Assembly (NCBI RefSeq): GCF_029029525.1
Contig: NZ_JAKJSC010000006.1
Span: 1-64,000, forward strand
From: Labilibaculum sp. DW002
Lineage (GTDB): Bacteria > Bacteroidota > Bacteroidia > Bacteroidales > Marinifilaceae
Length of the DNA stretch: 64,000 bases
Direction of reading: 5' to 3'
Part shown: positions 46,079-55,444 of the stretch, one piece after another
Numbering within the stretch: position 1 is the stretch's first letter
Layout: every line of letters starts with the position of its first letter
Notes under the pieces: generated by a model
What the model saw: only the letters and a program-made list of their open reading frames with translations
Told to the model about the DNA's origin: nothing
Databases searched by the model: none
Program-made: the position numbers and the translations under genes

Positions 46079-47335
46079 ATGAAATTACTTTCCAAGATTA
46101 ATAGAACCTATTTTAAATACGGATTATTTGTATTTCTAATAGCTGATGTAGTAATTATTCTGATGAGTAATTACATCTTGAAAGATGAAATGGATCAGCA
46201 ATTAAAAATGGAAACTGAAGTTATTGCTGAAACAGTTAGAAGAGAAGGTAATTTTCACAGTGTTTATCCTACAGATATTGTCGAAAAAATTTCCTATTCT
46301 GAAATTGGAATTGAAACATCCAAAGATACTTTACTCTATGAAGCAAGTGAAGGCGAACTGACACCCTATAGAGAATGCACTGTTTACAAATCAATAAAAG
46401 GTAAACATTATAGGATTACTACAAGACAAATGTTAATGGAGTTTGATGATATCTTTTCCTTGTACACCGCCTTAATTTCAACCGTTTTAGGCTTAATTTT
46501 CGTATTGGTACTCCTGTTTACTCAAAAAATGAATGCAATACTTTGGGGAACATTTAATAAAAATGTGGAGCTATTAAAGAACTATTCATTCAGTTCTAAT
46601 GAAAAACTACAATTGAATACAACTGGCATAGATGAATTTGATGATCTGAACCAAGTTGTTACTAGCATGTCTAATCGATTGGAAAAAGATTATCGTGCTT
46701 CTAAAGAATTTTCGGCCAATGCGGCTCATGAATTGCAAACACCTCTTGCCATAATCAGAAATAAATGTGAAAATCTGTTTTCTGAGAAAAACTTAAACGA
46801 TGAAACGATTCAATCCATTCGAGAAATATACCTTTCAACAGATCGATTATCAGGGATTACCAAAGCACTTCTTCTACTAGCAAAAATTGATCACGGTCAA
46901 TTCAACGATACAGAAGAGATATCCTTACACCAACTCATTCAATTGCGTGTTGAAAACCTAAAGGATATTTTACAAGATCGTAACCTAAGTGTAGATATTA
47001 GTGCAGCCGAAGATTGTCTCGTGAAAATGGACATGCGTTTGGCAAGCCTTCTTATACAGAACATTACCACCAATGCTATAAATTACAGCCCAAGTAGCAA
47101 AATTATTGAAATAAAAATAGCTCAAAATCAATTCAGTATTTCTAATTACGGTGAAAAGCCAATTCAAAACGCCGAATCGATATTCAATCGTTTTTATAAA
47201 GAAAGTGAAAGCAGTAAATCAACAGGAATAGGTCTGGCTCTTGTGAAAAAGATTGCAGATCATTACGGAATGACAATACACTACAATTTTAACAATTGTA
47301 AACATCAATTCACTTTTTCACTAAGCCTTTGTTAG
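46079..47335 (+). CDS. Sensor histidine kinase, partner of the response regulator
   Basis: A 418-aa protein. Transmembrane helices at about residues 15-32 and 129-149 enclose a ~95-residue periplasmic sensor. A HAMP-like region precedes HisKA, with phospho-His in ANAAHELQTPLAI, and a HATPase domain with NITTNAINY and GIGLALVKKIADHYG. The periplasmic part is short and shows no known sensor fold; envelope signals are likely. It completes the two-component pair. Confidence 0.93.
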   Translation: MKLLSKINRTYFKYGLFVFLIADVVIILMSNYILKDEMDQQLKMETEVIAETVRREGNFHSVYPTDIVEKISYSEIGIETSKDTLLYEASEGELTPYRECTVYKSIKGKHYRITTRQMLMEFDDIFSLYTALISTVLGLIFVLVLLFTQKMNAILWGTFNKNVELLKNYSFSSNEKLQLNTTGIDEFDDLNQVVTSMSNRLEKDYRASKEFSANAAHELQTPLAIIRNKCENLFSEKNLNDETIQSIREIYLSTDRLSGITKALLLLAKIDHGQFNDTEEISLHQLIQLRVENLKDILQDRNLSVDISAAEDCLVKMDMRLASLLIQNITTNAINYSPSSKIIEIKIAQNQFSISNYGEKPIQNAESIFNRFYKESESSKSTGIGLALVKKIADHYGMTIHYNFNNCKHQFTFSLSLC

Positions 47336-47364
47336 GTTTTTGTTAGATCAGTTAGATTCCTTTG
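47329..47364 (+). promoter_or_regulatory. Direct-repeat element and promoter of the glycosyltransferase operon
   Basis: TTGTTAGGTTTTTGTTAGA (47329-47347) holds two GTTAG copies 11 bp apart, and a third GTTAG follows at 47351. The box TTCCTTTG (47357-47364) serves as -7. The distance from element start to TTTG is 32 bp, identical to the element at 51682. The usual TTG is not 20 bp upstream, so activation by a bound regulator is likely. RNA would begin near 47371. Confidence 0.65.
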
Positions 47365-47407
47365 TTCCATGATTTTTATTGGAACGGAGTATTTAACTGA
47401 TCTAAAA

Positions 47408-48136
47408 ATGAACAATTCTAATACCGCATTTGAACTTACCATCGTTGTTCCCGTTTTTAACGAGGAAGACAATTTAGAAAGAGTAAAACAGGAATTTGAT
47501 TCCTATTTATCCAAATCTCCATATCGATCAAAAGTATTATTCGTTAACGATGGATCATCGGACAATAGCCAGATGTTCATCGAAAGTATTTGTAAAAGCT
47601 CCAACAAATACAGCTACCTACAATTAAGCAATAACATGGGTTTGAGTGCAGCCTTAAAAGCTGGAATCGACTATGCAAATACCGAATTTGTTGGTTATAT
47701 CGATTCCGATTTGCAAACCACTCCTTTCGATTTCGATTTGTTAATGGAATATCGTCACGACTACGCCTTAGTGACAGGTGTTCGACAAAACAGAAAGGAC
47801 AGTTTTGTAAAAAACATGAGTTCTAAAATTGCCAACGGCTTTCGCAGATACATGACAAAAGATACTGCTGAAGATACTGGTTGTCCGCTTAAAATCATGA
47901 AAACTGATTACGCCAAAAAAATCCCATTTTTCACAGGAATGCACCGATTTATCCCTGCGTTAATTATGCTACAGGATGGTAAAATAAAACAAGTTCCCGT
48001 TCAACATTTTCCACGAATTGCTGGTGAAGCCAAATATCATTTGTTTAATCGAATGATTGGTCCTTTTAAAGATTGTTTTGCTTATCGATGGATGAAAAAA
48101 CGTTACATCAATTACGAAATTATCAATCAAGGATGA
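47408..48136 (+). CDS. Family 2 glycosyltransferase, polyprenyl-phosphate type
   Basis: A 242-aa enzyme. I take the ATG at 47408 (MNNSNTAFELTIVVPVFNEE), since the earlier ATG at 47369 precedes the predicted RNA start. The nucleotide-sugar site is FVNDGSSDNS and the DxD is YIDSDLQTT. The later CPLKIMKTDYAKKIPFFTGMHRF part is as in ArnC/dolichol-phosphate sugar transferases. There are no clear C-terminal membrane helices. It probably loads a sugar from a nucleotide donor onto undecaprenyl phosphate at the inner membrane. It overlaps the next start by 4 bp (ATGA). Confidence 0.88.
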   Translation: MNNSNTAFELTIVVPVFNEEDNLERVKQEFDSYLSKSPYRSKVLFVNDGSSDNSQMFIESICKSSNKYSYLQLSNNMGLSAALKAGIDYANTEFVGYIDSDLQTTPFDFDLLMEYRHDYALVTGVRQNRKDSFVKNMSSKIANGFRRYMTKDTAEDTGCPLKIMKTDYAKKIPFFTGMHRFIPALIMLQDGKIKQVPVQHFPRIAGEAKYHLFNRMIGPFKDCFAYRWMKKRYINYEIINQG

Positions 48137-48777
48137 TGGAAAATTATTACATCTATATTATTGGTTTTTTAGCGCAAGCACTATTTTCTGCACGATTAAT
48201 TGCACAATGGATTAAGTCAGAAAAAGCTGGCGATTCCCTTTCGCCTGCTATCTTTTGGCAATTGAGCATTCTTGCATCTTGGCTGTTGTTTATTTATGGC
48301 TTATTACGTAATGATTTTGCCATTATTATTGGGCAAATTATTGCTTATACAATCTATATAAGAAATCTGCAATTGCAAAATCAATGGAGTAAACTTCCTC
48401 TTATAACGAGGATAATCGCGCTATCAACCCCTATTATAGCCTTTATTAGTATACTTCGTAATTGGGATGTACATTATCAACAATTCTTTCACAATGAAAA
48501 TGTTCCTCTTCCTCTTCTAATATGGGGAGTTGCAGGACAAGTTACCTTCACATTCCGATTCATTTACCAATGGATTTACTCCGAACGTAAAGGAGAATCT
48601 TGCCTTCCATTAGGATTTTGGATTATAAGCATCGTTGGATCATGTATGATCTTATCCTATGCAATTTATCGTACCGACCCCGTTTTGTTTATTGGGCAAG
48701 GATTTGGGGTGCTAGTATATGCCCGAAACATCGTGCTTATCAGAAAAAAAAGACTTCAACTAAACACTGAAAATTAA
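48133..48777 (+). CDS. Membrane protein with two LAB_N domains
   Basis: A 214-aa protein starting at ATG 48133, overlapping the previous stop. It has two lipid A biosynthesis N-terminal (LAB_N) modules, each with an R(L/F)I(A/Y)QW(I)KSE-type piece: ARLIAQWIKSEKAGDSL and FRFIYQWIYSERKGES. There are about six helices. LAB_N proteins accompany lipid A sugar-transfer enzymes and may help flip or present the polyprenyl-linked sugar. The exact role is not proven. Confidence 0.82.
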   Translation: MMENYYIYIIGFLAQALFSARLIAQWIKSEKAGDSLSPAIFWQLSILASWLLFIYGLLRNDFAIIIGQIIAYTIYIRNLQLQNQWSKLPLITRIIALSTPIIAFISILRNWDVHYQQFFHNENVPLPLLIWGVAGQVTFTFRFIYQWIYSERKGESCLPLGFWIISIVGSCMILSYAIYRTDPVLFIGQGFGVLVYARNIVLIRKKRLQLNTEN

Positions 48778-48782
48778 TAAAA

Positions 48783-50495
48783 ATGAACTTGGATTCAATT
48801 TTAGATAATAACCGATACAGTCATGCAATAATACTTATAATTGCATGCTACATCTCATTTTTCCTCTTCAATAGCGAGTTTTTTGTGAATATCATGGAAG
48901 CAAGAAATTTTGTTACCGCTCGTGAAATGATAGAGAAAGGAAATTGGTTGGTTCCAACAATGAACGGAGAATTACGATTAGCCAAACCTCCTCTACCAAC
49001 TTGGATTACAGCATTATTTGGCATGTGGTTTGGGATGGAGAAATTAAGCTTACTTCGATTTCCTGCTGGAATAATGGGTTCTCTGATGGTACTTTTCATG
49101 TATCGATTTACCATAAGTTTAAATGGAGATAAAAATAAAGCACTAATTAATAGCTTAATACTTACTACCAGCTTCTATGTTCTATACATGAGTCGTACGG
49201 GAACTTGGGATATCTATTGTCATAGCTTTATGTTGGGTGCAATATGGCTTTTTCATAAGGCATGGACTAGGGATTCTAAATCCTACATTTTGTTTATTGC
49301 AATAGGATTATTGCTTGGTTTATCCTTCTTAAGCAAAGGGCCCGTTGCCTTTTTTGCAATGCTTATTCCCTTTGTAATTGCCTATTCCTGGATTTATGGA
49401 GGCAAAATTATTTTGCAAAAATGGCAGCCATTACTTCTTTCCGTAATCATTTTCATTATAGTCAGTTTTTGGTGGCCAATTTATATTGCTATTGCTTATG
49501 CTCCTGAAGCAGCAGCTGTAGCAAAATTAGAATCTGGTTCATGGATGAATCGACATGTACGGCCATTTTTCTATTATTGGAACTTTCCAATTCAATCGGG
49601 AATTTGGACTATGGCAATTTTCACTAGCCTACTAGTTCCTTATGCTCTAAAGAATTTTAAGGCAATAAAGGAATATAAATTTGCTTTAATATGGACGGTA
49701 TCATCCGTAATTCTACTGTCGCTAATTCCCGAAAAAAAAGATCGCTACTTATTACCAGTACTGATTCCAAGTGCAATATTAGCAGGACAATTTTTTCATC
49801 ATCTGTATCTGGTTTTCAAAGAAAATAATTCAAAAAAAATTGATCGAATTCTCTTTGGAATCAACATTTGGTTGATAGCTATTGTTGCCTTCGCTTTACC
49901 AATTGTTGTATTTCTAATGTTCCACCAACAAAAATTGATGTCAATTCAAACTTTTGCACTTTTCTCGATTTTTGCAGAACTCATTTTTGTAATTCTAATT
50001 GTTTGTTGGATTAATAAGAACATAAGAGGAATGCTGATTGGAATGACCACATTAATGTTGGTTGTTCTTGTATTTATTATACCACACACTGGAGGTGTTT
50101 TAAATAAAAACCCAAAATTCAAAAGTATATCTGAAGTAAGCAATAACGCCAAAATAAATAGTCTCAATTACTACAGCATTGGGGAAAAAGCATTTCGAAT
50201 TGAGTTGGTATATGAAATTGGTAAAGACATTACTGCATGGGATTCAAAAATGAATCCTGCTTTCCCAGAAAATAAACCTTTTGTTGTTATGTCATCTGAG
50301 GATCCCAATGATTTATTCTCCGAAGCTCAAAAAAATCAAATGAATCTTACGATTATCGATCATTTTGATAACAACAAACAAAGAGCCGGAAAAAGAAGAA
50401 ACAAAGAACATTTTAAAAAATATGTCAGCTTAATTACTCCTTTAAACAATAGTGAAGCTAAATCTTCCACTTCTATCATATCATCAAATAAATAA
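48783..50495 (+). CDS. GT39/ArnT-like glycosyltransferase
   Basis: A 570-aa membrane enzyme with about twelve helices. The first periplasmic loop holds MEARNFVTAREMIEKGNW and MNGELRLAKPPLPTWI, the acidic and proline pattern of the PMT/ArnT family. These enzymes move a sugar from a polyprenyl phosphate to lipid A on the periplasmic side. The C-terminal ~100 residues form a soluble tail. It is in one transcript with the neighbours on either side. Confidence 0.9.
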   Translation: MNLDSILDNNRYSHAIILIIACYISFFLFNSEFFVNIMEARNFVTAREMIEKGNWLVPTMNGELRLAKPPLPTWITALFGMWFGMEKLSLLRFPAGIMGSLMVLFMYRFTISLNGDKNKALINSLILTTSFYVLYMSRTGTWDIYCHSFMLGAIWLFHKAWTRDSKSYILFIAIGLLLGLSFLSKGPVAFFAMLIPFVIAYSWIYGGKIILQKWQPLLLSVIIFIIVSFWWPIYIAIAYAPEAAAVAKLESGSWMNRHVRPFFYYWNFPIQSGIWTMAIFTSLLVPYALKNFKAIKEYKFALIWTVSSVILLSLIPEKKDRYLLPVLIPSAILAGQFFHHLYLVFKENNSKKIDRILFGINIWLIAIVAFALPIVVFLMFHQQKLMSIQTFALFSIFAELIFVILIVCWINKNIRGMLIGMTTLMLVVLVFIIPHTGGVLNKNPKFKSISEVSNNAKINSLNYYSIGEKAFRIELVYEIGKDITAWDSKMNPAFPENKPFVVMSSEDPNDLFSEAQKNQMNLTIIDHFDNNKQRAGKRRNKEHFKKYVSLITPLNNSEAKSSTSIISSNK

Positions 50496-50524
50496 CATAT
50501 TAGAATCAAGCAATACTAGAAACT

Positions 50525-51532
50525 ATGGGTATCGTTAGCAAACAAGTAGAAGCGAAAACAGTTCTTGTAACTGGATGTGCTGGTTTTATTGGTTCTCACC
50601 TCAGCGAAACATTATTAAGTTTAGGATATAAGGTTATTGGTGTTGACAATTTTGACCCTTTCTATTCCATTGACTTAAAAATGGAAAATATGGAGGGATT
50701 CAAAAGAAATAAGGCTTTTAAATTCTACCAATTAGACCTTTGCCAAAATGGTAGTTTAAATATGATACAAGAAGAGATTTCTCTTATTGCACATTTGGCT
50801 GGTAAGGCTGGTGTTCGTCCTTCCATTCAAAATCCGCAAAGCTATATTGATAGCAACATTAGTGCGACTAGAAATATTCTTGATTTTATGCAGAAAAAAG
50901 GAATCAAGAAACTTGCATTCGCCTCTTCCTCATCAGTATATGGCAACAACCCTATCGTACCCTTTACCGAAGATCAAAATGTAGACAATGTAATTTCCCC
51001 TTATGCCTTTTCAAAAAAATCTTGTGAAATTTTAAATCATAGTTATCACTACCTCTACGATCTGGATATCATTAACATGAGATTTTTTACTGTTTTTGGT
51101 CCTCGTCAACGCCCCGATTTGGCTATTAATAAATTTGTAAAACTCATTCATAACAACGAACCGATTCCAATGTTTGGAGACGGTTCAACAGCTCGAGATT
51201 ATACGTTTGTAGATGATACCGTTGATGGAATTGTAAAAACTTGTGAATACTTGTTTGCAAATCATTCGGTATTTAACACCATTAACCTTGGTAATAGTTA
51301 TCCTATTCAGCTGAGTACGATGATTGAGGTAATTGCAAAAAATTGTGCTGTTACTCCGATCATTAATCAATTACCAATGCAAGCTGGTGATGTTGAGCAA
51401 ACATATGCCGATATCTCCAAAGCCAGAGATTTGATTGGCTACAGTCCAAAAGTACCTTTTGAAGAGGGAATAGATATATTTATTAACTGGTTCAAAAATA
51501 AAGAGTCAGCAGTAATATCAGCTAAAATTTAG
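50525..51532 (+). CDS. NAD-dependent nucleotide-sugar epimerase, UDP-glucuronate 4-epimerase-like
   Basis: A 335-aa short-chain dehydrogenase. NAD motif TGCAGFIGSHL, the Ser-Tyr-Lys triad (SSSSVYG and SPYAFSKKSCE) and the sugar-binding FGPRQRPDLAINKF part resemble UDP-glucuronate 4-epimerase (GAE) more than GalE. The product would be UDP-galacturonate. This step would feed the polyprenyl-phosphate glycosyltransferase upstream. A decarboxylase or another C4 epimerase cannot be excluded. A strong terminator lies about 80 bp downstream. Confidence 0.85.
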   Translation: MGIVSKQVEAKTVLVTGCAGFIGSHLSETLLSLGYKVIGVDNFDPFYSIDLKMENMEGFKRNKAFKFYQLDLCQNGSLNMIQEEISLIAHLAGKAGVRPSIQNPQSYIDSNISATRNILDFMQKKGIKKLAFASSSSVYGNNPIVPFTEDQNVDNVISPYAFSKKSCEILNHSYHYLYDLDIINMRFFTVFGPRQRPDLAINKFVKLIHNNEPIPMFGDGSTARDYTFVDDTVDGIVKTCEYLFANHSVFNTINLGNSYPIQLSTMIEVIAKNCAVTPIINQLPMQAGDVEQTYADISKARDLIGYSPKVPFEEGIDIFINWFKNKESAVISAKI

Positions 51533-51612
51533 ATTTATAATATCGAAGAATACAAACAAAGAGATTTATAGTTCATCAATCCTATATTTATTTTTTAAAA
51601 ATCCATTTTCTT

Positions 51613-51637
51613 AAGGTCCATTTATGGACCTTTTTTT
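51613..51637 (+). terminator. Strong terminator after the epimerase gene
   Basis: Stem aaggtcca / tggacctt (51613-51620, 51625-51632) with loop ttta and T-run. It ends the first unit, so the next gene needs its own promoter. Confidence 0.85.
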
Positions 51638-51681
51638 ATTCTTCAAAATTTTCTACAGGTTACAAGTCAATAAGGGGCGAA

Positions 51682-51717
51682 TTGTTAGATTTTTGTTAGA
51701 ACTCACCTCTTTCTTTG
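51682..51717 (+). promoter_or_regulatory. Second direct-repeat element and promoter
   Basis: TTGTTAGATTTTTGTTAGA (51682-51700) differs from the 47329 element in one of 19 bases, with GTTAG copies 11 bp apart. The box TTTCTTTG (51710-51717) lies at the same 32-bp distance. RNA would begin near 51723, about 26 nt before the ATG at 51749. Confidence 0.65.
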
Positions 51718-51748
51718 AGTCATTTATCAAAGTCAACAATTCAATAAT

Positions 51749-53659
51749 ATGAAATTCAAAAGCATCCTACAAAGTCGTTATGGAGGTCTTGTAATATTTA
51801 GTTTTATTTTCCTCGCACTTTCTTTTTTGGTTAGAACCATTCTACTTCTTACTGACATTCAAAATGTTGATTTAAATCTTGTTCGATTGCTTCAAATTTA
51901 CTGCTTTGGTTTGTTCTACGATTTAATAACTATTTCCTATTTCATCATTCCATTTGTTCTGTATTTGCTTGTTGTTCCAGATCAAATTTTCAATACAAAT
52001 ATTCACAGATGGATATCTTATGTTTTTTTTATTATTAGCATTGGTATTCTTGTCTTTTCGGGCATTGGCGAATGGTTCTTTTGGGAAGAATTCTCGGTTC
52101 GTTATAATTTTATAGCTGTGGATTATTTGGTATATACTCATGAAGTTATTGCCAATATTCGTGAATCCTATCCTATGCCCATTATCATTATTGGCATGCT
52201 ATTATTATCTGCAGGAATTTTTGTTCTCGTTAAAAAGTATTTCGATAAAACTATTAATTCCAAATCACGATTCACTTCTCGTTTAGCAACAAGCTTAGTC
52301 TTATGGCTAATTCCTCTTTTAGCTTTTTACTCTATCGATAAAAGTTCTGCGGAAATACAAGATAATACCTACTCTAACGAATTAGCTCACAATGGTATTT
52401 ATCAGGTTTTCTCAGCATTTAGGAACAATGAGCTAGACTACAAAGCTTTTTATCAGAGTATAGACGATAAGGAAGCTTTCACAAATCTTCGAAAACTAAT
52501 TAAAACTTCGAATAGCGAATTTATTAGCGATGACATATTTGATGTGAGAAGAGATATTACTTATGAGGGTGAAGACAAAAATTACAATGTAATGATGATT
52601 ACTGTAGAAAGTCTAAGTGGTTCATTTTTCACTAAATTTGGAGGGCAATATAACATCACACCTAATCTGGATACTATAGCTCAGCAATCCTTATTCTTCA
52701 CCAATTTTTATGCAACAGGAACCCGCACAGTACGTGGTATGGAAGCTTTAACCTTATCATTACCACCAACTCCGGGTTACTCCATTGTTAAACGTCCAAA
52801 CAATGAAAATATGTTTACACTTGGTCATGTTTTAAATTCGAAAGGCTATGAAAGCAATTTCATTTATGCCGGCAATGGTTATTTTGATAATATGAACTAC
52901 TTTTTCGGCAACAGTGGTTACAATATAGTCGACAAAAAAGCTTTTAGCGATAATGAAATTACATTTGAAAATGCCTGGGGTGTATGCGATGAAGATTTAT
53001 TTGCGAAAGCCTCTCAGGTAGCAGATAGTGCGTACAAAACCGGGAAACCTTTTCATAACTTTATCATGACAACTTCCAATCACCGCCCTTATACCTACCC
53101 TGAGGGAAAAATTGATATTCCTTCACATTCAGGAAGAAAAGGCGCTGTAAAATACACTGATTATGCTATTGCCAAATTTTTACGAGAAGCTAAAAACAAG
53201 CCCTGGTTTAAAAACACCATTTTTGTTATTGTTGGCGATCATTGCGCATCAAGCGCAGGAAAAACATCCTTACCCGTTAAAAAATATCATATTCCTTTAA
53301 TTGTATATGCACCTGCTATTGTTCCTGCTTCAGAGAATAATACTGTAGCCTCACAGATCGATTTTGCTCCTACAATTATGGGCTTACTAAATATGGATTA
53401 CACTTCTAAATTCTTTGGGAAAGATATACTTTTCGAAGCACCTAATCGTGCCTTACTGGGCACCTATCAGAAGATTGGTTTGCTAAAAGGTGGAAAATTG
53501 ACTGTTCAAATTCCTACCAAGCAAGTCGAATCTTATCAAGTAATTGATAACAAACAAAAAGTGGATAATGTTGATCAACAGGAATTAGAAGAAGCAATAA
53601 GCTACTACCAAACAGCAAGTTATCTATTTCATCACAAAGGATATAATTTTTTGGATTAA
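51749..53659 (+). CDS. LtaS/EptA-type phospholipid headgroup transferase
   Basis: A 636-aa protein. About five membrane helices come first (to ~residue 200), then a sulfatase-fold domain from about 270. The metal-binding Glu is in MMITVESLSG, the nucleophilic Thr in ATGTRTVRGMEAL, and FVIVGDHCAS carries the last metal ligands. The family moves phosphoglycerol or phosphoethanolamine from phospholipids onto acceptors. In Gram-negatives this is usually lipid A or periplasmic glucans. Its promoter resembles that of the upstream unit, so it is probably part of the same regulon. Confidence 0.85.
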   Translation: MKFKSILQSRYGGLVIFSFIFLALSFLVRTILLLTDIQNVDLNLVRLLQIYCFGLFYDLITISYFIIPFVLYLLVVPDQIFNTNIHRWISYVFFIISIGILVFSGIGEWFFWEEFSVRYNFIAVDYLVYTHEVIANIRESYPMPIIIIGMLLLSAGIFVLVKKYFDKTINSKSRFTSRLATSLVLWLIPLLAFYSIDKSSAEIQDNTYSNELAHNGIYQVFSAFRNNELDYKAFYQSIDDKEAFTNLRKLIKTSNSEFISDDIFDVRRDITYEGEDKNYNVMMITVESLSGSFFTKFGGQYNITPNLDTIAQQSLFFTNFYATGTRTVRGMEALTLSLPPTPGYSIVKRPNNENMFTLGHVLNSKGYESNFIYAGNGYFDNMNYFFGNSGYNIVDKKAFSDNEITFENAWGVCDEDLFAKASQVADSAYKTGKPFHNFIMTTSNHRPYTYPEGKIDIPSHSGRKGAVKYTDYAIAKFLREAKNKPWFKNTIFVIVGDHCASSAGKTSLPVKKYHIPLIVYAPAIVPASENNTVASQIDFAPTIMGLLNMDYTSKFFGKDILFEAPNRALLGTYQKIGLLKGGKLTVQIPTKQVESYQVIDNKQKVDNVDQQELEEAISYYQTASYLFHHKGYNFLD

Positions 53660-53719
53660 TTTAATGCATCGATAATCAAAACACTAAAGCCCTGCAAATT
53701 TTACTCCTAATTTAAAAGA

Positions 53720-54595
53720 ATGATAACAGCATTAAAAACCCTTGCAATAGTTAACCCCATTTCGGGAACGGGTAAACAAAAAAATATTGAATGCCTTTTA
53801 AAAAAATATCTCGACCATGAGCGATTTCATCTTCAAGTAGAAAAGACAGGCTACGCAGGACATGGCACCGAATTAGCAAAGCTTGCTGTTACAAATGATT
53901 TTGATGTCGTAATTGCAATTGGAGGAGATGGAACCATTAATGAAATAGCTAATGCATTAACATTTAGCGATGTTGCTATGGGAATAATTCCTTGTGGCTC
54001 GGGTAATGGCTTAGCACGACACCTTGGCATTCCAATGAATACAAAAAGGGCAATTCAATGCATAAACAAAGCTACTATTAACAAAATAGATACGATAAGA
54101 GCAAATGATTATCGTTTTATAAATGTGGCTGGTATTGGTTTTGACGCTTTAATTGCTCACGAATTTGCAAAAATGAAATCCAGAGGATTAGCAAGCTATG
54201 CTAAAGCTATTTTAAAGTGCTTCCGAATTTTCTCTAACCAATCATTTGTATTAAAAAATAAAGAGATCGAAACAATAGAAAATGGAATGATGCTTTGTTT
54301 TGCCAATTCATCTCAATTTGGAAACAACGCCTACATTGCTCCTTCGGCAAAAGTTGATGATGGAAAAATAAACATTTCGCTACTAAAAAAACCAAAATGG
54401 TTTCAGATTCCTGTATTAGGCTGGAAAGTATTTACGAAAGGAATAAATACTTCCTCTTTGTTTAGTGAAATCATTACCAATGAAATAACAATTGTTCAAC
54501 AATCAGATCAAGGACATATAGATGGAGAACCGATCTATTTTGGAAAAGAAATTCACCTAAAAATCGACCCTTTAAGCCTAAAACTACTAGCTTAA
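53720..54595 (+). CDS. YegS/diacylglycerol-kinase-like lipid kinase
   Basis: A 291-aa protein. The catalytic GGDGTINEIANAL and the lid-glycine loop GSGNGLARHLG are typical of the diacylglycerol-kinase family. It likely recycles diacylglycerol made when the LtaS-type enzyme removes a phospholipid headgroup. It follows that gene by 60 bp, with no terminator between. Confidence 0.88.
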   Translation: MITALKTLAIVNPISGTGKQKNIECLLKKYLDHERFHLQVEKTGYAGHGTELAKLAVTNDFDVVIAIGGDGTINEIANALTFSDVAMGIIPCGSGNGLARHLGIPMNTKRAIQCINKATINKIDTIRANDYRFINVAGIGFDALIAHEFAKMKSRGLASYAKAILKCFRIFSNQSFVLKNKEIETIENGMMLCFANSSQFGNNAYIAPSAKVDDGKINISLLKKPKWFQIPVLGWKVFTKGINTSSLFSEIITNEITIVQQSDQGHIDGEPIYFGKEIHLKIDPLSLKLLA

Positions 54596-54602
54596 ATGAA
54601 AA

Positions 54603-54631
54603 AAAGGGCTCCAACTAGGAGCCCTTTCATT
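54603..54631. terminator. Bidirectional terminator
   Basis: Perfect 10-bp stem aaagggctcc / ggagcccttt (54603-54612, 54618-54627) between convergent genes, with A's and T's on both sides. Confidence 0.88.
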
Positions 54632-54652
54632 TTATATTTTTAAATTAAAAAA

Positions 54653-55318
54653 TTATAACAATTTCTTGATTTCTTCTTCAAAGTCCTCTGGAACAATGTT
54701 CGGTTCAATACGCTCAATTACTTTACCATCTCTACCAACAATGAATTTTGTGAAATTCCATTTAACACCATCTCCATTGTAAATTTCCGGAAATTTGCCA
54801 CTTAAAAAAGATTTGAATTTTTGCCCCGAAGCAGAATCATCAAAGCCCTTAAAAGGTTTCTCCGACGTCATCATCTTATATAAAGGATGTGCATTTTCAC
54901 CTCTCACCTCAATTTTTTCAAACATCGGGAAGCTAACGCCATAATTTTTCTGACAAAACTCTGCAATTTCAGAAGAAGAACCTGGCTCCTGCTCCAAAAA
55001 CTGATTACATGGCATTCCTAAAATCACAAACCCCTGATCTTTATACTTTTTATATATAGCTTCCAATCCTTCATACTGAGGAGTCAACCCACATTTACTG
55101 GCAGTGTTCACAACAAGTACCACTTTACCTTTATATGCATCCAATGAAAGTTCTTCTCCGTTTAAAGAGTTCATTTTGTAGCTGTAAATATTATCCGCAG
55201 AGCATTTCTTTTTAGAACAACACTCCTTTTTACATTCTTTCTTTTTTTCTTTTTGTGCAATTGCTTGATTTGAAAACAATCCTGCTGCTAAAAACAGTAC
55301 TAAGGCAATTTTTTTCAT
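54653..55318 (-). CDS. Secreted glutathione peroxidase with a Cys/Lys-rich N-terminus
   Basis: A 221-aa protein. A Sec signal (to about QAIAQ, residue 22) is followed by a segment [11 protein letters not shown] (four or five cysteines in 11 residues), then the GPx domain (about 45-221). It has catalytic Cys (not selenocysteine) in [13 protein letters not shown], Gln in FPCNQF-like GMPCNQF and the Trp in WNFTKF. Members without selenocysteine usually use thioredoxin. The Cys cluster might bind a metal or a cofactor; I know of no family member with it. Convergent with dagK. Confidence 0.88.
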   Translation of the reverse strand: MKKIALVLFLAAGLFSNQAIAQKEKKKECKKECCSKKKCSADNIYSYKMNSLNGEELSLDAYKGKVVLVVNTASKCGLTPQYEGLEAIYKKYKDQGFVILGMPCNQFLEQEPGSSSEIAEFCQKNYGVSFPMFEKIEVRGENAHPLYKMMTSEKPFKGFDDSASGQKFKSFLSGKFPEIYNGDGVKWNFTKFIVGRDGKVIERIEPNIVPEDFEEEIKKLL

Positions 55319-55444
55319 CTTCTTATTTTACTATTAGTCTTTGTTGATATTCAATAAATACGCAATTAATGTCGCGTGCGATACAAATATATATTTTTAT
55401 TTTGAATTGATTCAAATAAAGATTGTTAAATATCAGTTAAAGAC

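Noticed and set aside
47369-47407. Upstream ATG for the family 2 glycosyltransferase
   Set aside because: It lies before or at the predicted RNA start and would place 13 residues ahead of the normal N-terminus.
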